Made by a program: the position numbers and the translations under genes. Below are positions 6,327-8,838 of a DNA stretch of 8,838 bases, in pieces; the first letter of the stretch is position 1, and each line of letters opens with the position of its first letter. Source of the DNA: Bacteroidota bacterium (GTDB taxonomy: Bacteria > Bacteroidota > Bacteroidia > UKL13-3); the NCBI GenBank assembly GCA_018883485.1, contig VEQB01000074.1, positions 1 through 8,838 of the forward strand, written 5' to 3'. The notes beneath the pieces are model-generated. The model saw only the letters and a program-made list of their open reading frames with translations, ran no database searches and was not told where the DNA came from.

Positions 6327-8284
6327 ATCGTATAAATTAAAGTAAGTTGAAAATTTCTTAAGGGCATCGCTCTATTAGCCATTACTTGGTAAGTTTCATT
6401 CCACAAGTTTTGTAGGCTAGCGTTTATAGAGAAATGGTGCCGGTTTTTAACCAATAGTTGACTCACATATAACGAACTTAAGGTAAAAGGATTAAGCCAC
6501 GTGCTATTGTCTGATGCCGTGTATCTAATGCCCGTATAGGTCCAAGTATATTGTATGGCCGTTTTGCCAATTTTGTATTGAAGGTTTAACTGGTGCTTTA
6601 TGCCTGGGGTATAAATAAGTTGCTTGTTAAGTGAGGCGTCATTCTCCAAATTACTCTTAGTTGGCATGGCTTGGGTGTAATCGTGCATGCCACTTAATTC
6701 TATGCGCTGTTTCCCTAAATCTTGGTTCAAACTCCATTGTAATTCTATGCCTTTACTGTTTACTTGATGCACATTCATAGGTGTACTTAAGTTAGCAGAT
6801 TTTGGCACCCATATAATCCAATTGTCTATTTGCTTGTAGTATCCAGTTACACTAATTTTAGCCAATAAATTTTGGCTCATGGCAAAATTACTGCGTACAG
6901 TTAATTCATAATTCCAACCTTGCTCTGGCATTAAGTTTACATTGCCCATCAATGGCCAATACAAATCATTAAGGGTAGGTAACCTATAAGTTCTAGCCAC
7001 GTTACCTAACAGGCTAATAGATTTATTATACACCCATTGTAATCCATAAGAGGGCATTAAAGGAATTCCTTTACCATCTACTTGCTCTGCCCTTAAGCCT
7101 ACTTGTTGTTGCAATTTGCCATTAAATGCTTTTTGTTTTATTGAACCAAATAAGGCTGCACGAGATTGTGTTTCGTAAAAGCTAGAATTTTGATTGCTTC
7201 CTATAAAGTAACCACTTCCCATTAGTAATTGGTAACTTCCACTTACTAAAAACTCAAAAGATTTTGCTTGTAAGATTTGATCTGCAACCACACTTATTTG
7301 TTCTGCATCTGTGCCACTTAAGCCATTTTGTTGATCCATGTAATTAAGCACTTCCAATTGGTAAGCCGCTCTTACCAAAGTTTCTGCTGCTCCTTTCTTA
7401 CGTTTATAATCTAACATAAATCTATTTTGCCTGTCTTCTTGCGTGCCATTGTTTGGACTTGTTCCTTGCGGGCTAGGTAAATTTCTATCCATCCTACTTA
7501 ACCAAGTTCTTGCACCTAATTGATGGTACCTACCTAGTTGTACATCCAACTCTTGTACCCAAGAAAGTTGTTTGTAATTGGCATGTGTTGCTCTGCTAAT
7601 ATTTTCACTTATTATTTCAGTGGCTGGCATAAGCAGTTGCGCTTCGTGATAGGTAAAGTTATTCTCTGCACGTTGGTAAAAAACACCTTCTTGCAACTTC
7701 CAATTTTTGCCAGTTAGTTGTAGCTTTCCTCCAAAACTATAGGTGCCAAAACTTCCTAAGCCGCTCATTAATTGCAAATGTTGCCCCACTGTGTGTTTAT
7801 CGCGTGTTTGCAAGTGTATTACGCCGCCAATGGCACCAGAACCAAACAATACAGCGCCACTGCCATACTGTACTGCGAGGTTATTTAATAAGTAAGCTGG
7901 TATTAAAGAGAAATCGGTTTGACCCGACAATGCGCTTTGTAAAGAAATGCCATTCCACATAACAAGGGTATGGTTGGCGTTGCCTCCTCTAAGGCCTGGG
8001 GTGGCAATGGCACCGGGGCCATAGTTTTTAATAAATACCTGACTCTGGTTAGCCAATAGATTGGCCAAGTTTTGTTGCTGGAAAAAGCGGAGTTGATTGG
8101 AATCTATCAATTGAAATTTGGTACCTGAGAAAAAGGAAGGATATTTTAAACCTATTACCTGCAAGGGTGGCAATATTTTACTGGTATCGCTTTTGGGTTG
8201 CAAAATTTTACTGCCTGCCAATAAAACTATTGGAAACAGCAACAATGGCAATAGAATGCCTATGCGTTGATTAATATTTACCAT
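6323..8284 (-). CDS. btuB: BtuB-like TonB-dependent cobalamin receptor
   Basis: A 653-residue outer-membrane receptor that would import vitamin B12 using TonB energy. It has a signal peptide (about 1-24), a TonB-box-like segment around ILPPLQVIG (37-45) and a plug domain (about 55-162) with LANLLANQSQVFIKNYGPG, TPGLRGGNANHTLVMWNGI and VQYGSGAVLFGSGAIGGVIH. A long barrel with alternating aromatic strands follows, ending NFQLTLIYTI. There is no carboxypeptidase-regulatory N-terminal extension, so it is a classical BtuB/siderophore-type receptor rather than SusC. E. coli BtuB is slightly shorter (about 614). The substrate call rests chiefly on the cobalamin riboswitch 46 bp upstream and the BtuG-like gene in the same operon, because plug and barrel alone would not separate B12 from iron chelates. 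It is the first gene of four with overlapping stop and start codons. The last residue is isoleucine, not the usual aromatic. Confidence 0.9.
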   Translation of the reverse strand: MVNINQRIGILLPLLLFPIVLLAGSKILQPKSDTSKILPPLQVIGLKYPSFFSGTKFQLIDSNQLRFFQQQNLANLLANQSQVFIKNYGPGAIATPGLRGGNANHTLVMWNGISLQSALSGQTDFSLIPAYLLNNLAVQYGSGAVLFGSGAIGGVIHLQTRDKHTVGQHLQLMSGLGSFGTYSFGGKLQLTGKNWKLQEGVFYQRAENNFTYHEAQLLMPATEIISENISRATHANYKQLSWVQELDVQLGRYHQLGARTWLSRMDRNLPSPQGTSPNNGTQEDRQNRFMLDYKRKKGAAETLVRAAYQLEVLNYMDQQNGLSGTDAEQISVVADQILQAKSFEFLVSGSYQLLMGSGYFIGSNQNSSFYETQSRAALFGSIKQKAFNGKLQQQVGLRAEQVDGKGIPLMPSYGLQWVYNKSISLLGNVARTYRLPTLNDLYWPLMGNVNLMPEQGWNYELTVRSNFAMSQNLLAKISVTGYYKQIDNWIIWVPKSANLSTPMNVHQVNSKGIELQWSLNQDLGKQRIELSGMHDYTQAMPTKSNLENDASLNKQLIYTPGIKHQLNLQYKIGKTAIQYTWTYTGIRYTASDNSTWLNPFTLSSLYVSQLLVKNRHHFSINASLQNLWNETYQVMANRAMPLRNFQLTLIYTI

Positions 8285-8287
8285 TTT

Positions 8288-8313
8288 TCAGCCGACCTTT
8301 CTCCCCGAAAGTC
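8288..8313 (-). promoter_or_regulatory. Riboswitch expression platform before btuB
   Basis: In the RNA, GACUUUC (8313-8307), loop GGGGA and GAAAGGUC (8301-8294) form a hairpin with one bulged base, ending 9 nt before the btuB ATG. It covers the only purine-rich, Shine-Dalgarno-like stretch (GGGGAGAAAGG). The segment AGGUCGGCUGA (8298-8288) can instead pair with UCAGAAGACCU (8345-8335) of the aptamer, giving 9 pairs around a 2-nt mismatch. The two structures exclude each other. This points to control at translation initiation; no U-tract for intrinsic termination follows the hairpin. Confidence 0.55.
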
Positions 8314-8330
8314 ATTTGATTAATTTGCTA

Positions 8331-8506
8331 AGGCAGGTCTTCTGACTTGCACCATTTTATCAGCCTTCCCATCCCTGTATTTTTAGGACAGTGGCAAAGA
8401 GAGATAAAATTTTCCGATGGTATCGGAGGGTGCTTACAGCAGCGGGTACTGTCCAAGAATTACACTTGGTTCCCTTTTCATGCACAACCTAAATTGTGCA
8501 ACCAAA
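8331..8506 (-). ncRNA. Cobalamin riboswitch
   Basis: The reverse strand carries the conserved core of the cobalamin class in order: hairpin GCACAA/TTGTGC (8499-8482), GAAAAGGGAACC (8479-8468), GGACAGTACCCGCTGCTGTA (8455-8436), a peripheral hairpin TCCGATACCATCGGA (8427-8413), GCCACTGTCC (8394-8385), GGGATGGGAAGGC (8374-8362), and the 3' box GCAAGTCAGAAGACCTGCC (8350-8332). The GGT at 8503-8501 can pair with the final ACC. The class binds adenosyl- or methylcobalamin and normally represses genes when B12 is plentiful. It stands 46 bp before the BtuB-like receptor and, through the overlapping genes, should govern the whole four-gene operon. Confidence 0.96.
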
Positions 8507-8513
8507 AGCATTG

Positions 8514-8543
8514 CAATAATAAGAGTTAAGTTCTAATTGGCAA
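8514..8543 (-). promoter_or_regulatory. Promoter of the cobalamin-uptake operon
   Basis: On the reverse strand TTG (8543-8541), a 19-nt spacer and TATTATTG (8521-8514) match the Bacteroidota TTG-N19-TAnnTTTG promoter with one mismatch in the -7 box. Transcription would begin near 8508, right at the 5' edge of the riboswitch aptamer. Confidence 0.6.
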
Positions 8544-8600
8544 GAATATATTTATAAAGTATCCAAAATAAAGATGAAAATATTTTATAATATAAGTTGG
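8544..8600. other. AT-rich spacer between the T9SS-cargo gene and the riboswitch promoter
   Basis: This very AT-rich stretch contains no convincing hairpin-plus-U-tract terminator and no small gene. Together with the riboswitch, its promoter and its expression platform it makes up the only gene-free stretch over 300 bases in the window (8285-8600). Confidence 0.6.
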
Positions 8601-8838
8601 CTACCGCTGCACTACAATTTTTCCTCTTGCTGAACCAAGCGTTGTTTGAAGCGTATAGAAATACAAGTCATTGGCGAAGTTTTGGGAGGGAATGAGAAGA
8701 AGGCGGCTGGCTGCTGGCATCTGGCCGCTGGCACTTTTTAATTCGGTTTGCCATACCAATTTTCCTTGCGCATCGGTGATAAGTACGGTTGCATTTTCGC
8801 TTATTGTGTATTGTAAAGTGGTACTACCTTGCGTTGGA
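8601..8838 (-). CDS. C-terminal part of a T9SS-exported protein (sorting domain; partial)
   Basis: An open frame enters from the right edge and reads 78 codons to TAG at 8603-8601. The translation has the shape of a T9SS type A sorting domain: GSTTLQYTISENATVLITDA, then QGKLVWQTELKSASGQ, LIPSQNFANDLYFYTLQTTL and finally GKIVVQR. Such tails direct proteins across the outer membrane through the Por/T9SS machinery, where they are cleaved and often replaced by an A-LPS anchor. The functional part of the protein lies outside the window, so its activity is unknown. A GC-rich heptamer repeat encodes the segment between SGQ and LIP (about MPAASRLL), which looks inserted compared with the usual sorting-domain spacing. 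It reads towards the riboswitch operon but ends about 58 bp before that operon's own promoter. Confidence 0.85.
   Translation of the reverse strand, partial: PTQGSTTLQYTISENATVLITDAQGKLVWQTELKSASGQMPAASRLLLIPSQNFANDLYFYTLQTTLGSARGKIVVQR
8707..8734. repeat. Four tandem CTGGCNN heptamers
   Basis: CTGGC recurs at 8707, 8714, 8721 and 8728, exactly 7 nt apart, with variable pairs TG, AT, CG and AC between. The run is clearly richer in G and C than its surroundings and lies inside the sorting-domain coding region. Its 28 nt are not a multiple of three, so if it was inserted the boundaries must differ from the repeat itself. Confidence 0.8.

Noticed and set aside
8302..8315. CCCCGAAAGTCAT in the btuB leader resembles part of the ATPase-flanking palindrome
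   Set aside because: Only the 8-mer CCCCGAAA and a few following bases match, the paired arm is missing, and the segment is better explained as part of the local expression-platform hairpin.
8347..8529. Short forward open reading frame of 60 codons
   Set aside because: It lies antisense to the conserved cobalamin riboswitch and its promoter and has no recognisable protein features.

Overview
The window comes from a low-GC Bacteroidota genome. Three things point there: two type IX secretion (T9SS) C-terminal sorting domains, promoters of the form TTG-N18/19-TAnnTTTG, and an asparaginyl-tRNA synthetase with the coiled-coil insert typical of that phylum. The exact family cannot be read from the window.

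Left part (1-1471). The last codons of an unidentified forward gene end at 55. A reverse-strand ATPase follows (126-1307; AAA_14-type P-loop, winged helix, DUF4143 nuclease-like domain). It is bracketed by two 41-nt near-perfect palindromes that differ only in their 3-nt loops. The gene-proximal copy overlaps the ATPase's own promoter, so the block looks like a discrete cassette.

Middle part (1472-4137, forward). asnS has a clear promoter and Shine-Dalgarno sequence. It is followed, with a one-base TAATG overlap, by a short POTRA-less BamA/TamA-like outer-membrane barrel protein. The barrel gene converges on, and overlaps by 23 bp, the last gene of the reverse-strand operon.

Right part (8530 down to 4115, reverse). 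A promoter leads into a textbook cobalamin riboswitch (about 8506-8331) and then four genes with overlapping stop and start codons: a BtuB-like TonB-dependent receptor, a DUF4465 protein with a T9SS sorting domain, a BtuG-like beta-propeller lipoprotein and a small DUF5522 cysteine-motif protein. This reads as a B12-repressed vitamin B12 capture and import operon. The receptor would move cobalamin across the outer membrane, while the propeller lipoprotein and the T9SS-exported DUF4465 protein would act as surface capture modules. The notable variations are T9SS export of the DUF4465 partner and the DUF5522 gene coupled to the operon's end.

Right edge (8601-8838, reverse). This is the C-terminal tail of another T9SS-exported protein, carrying a four-unit CTGGCNN heptamer repeat. 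The one gene-free stretch over 300 bases (8285-8600) holds the riboswitch, its promoter and an AT-rich spacer.
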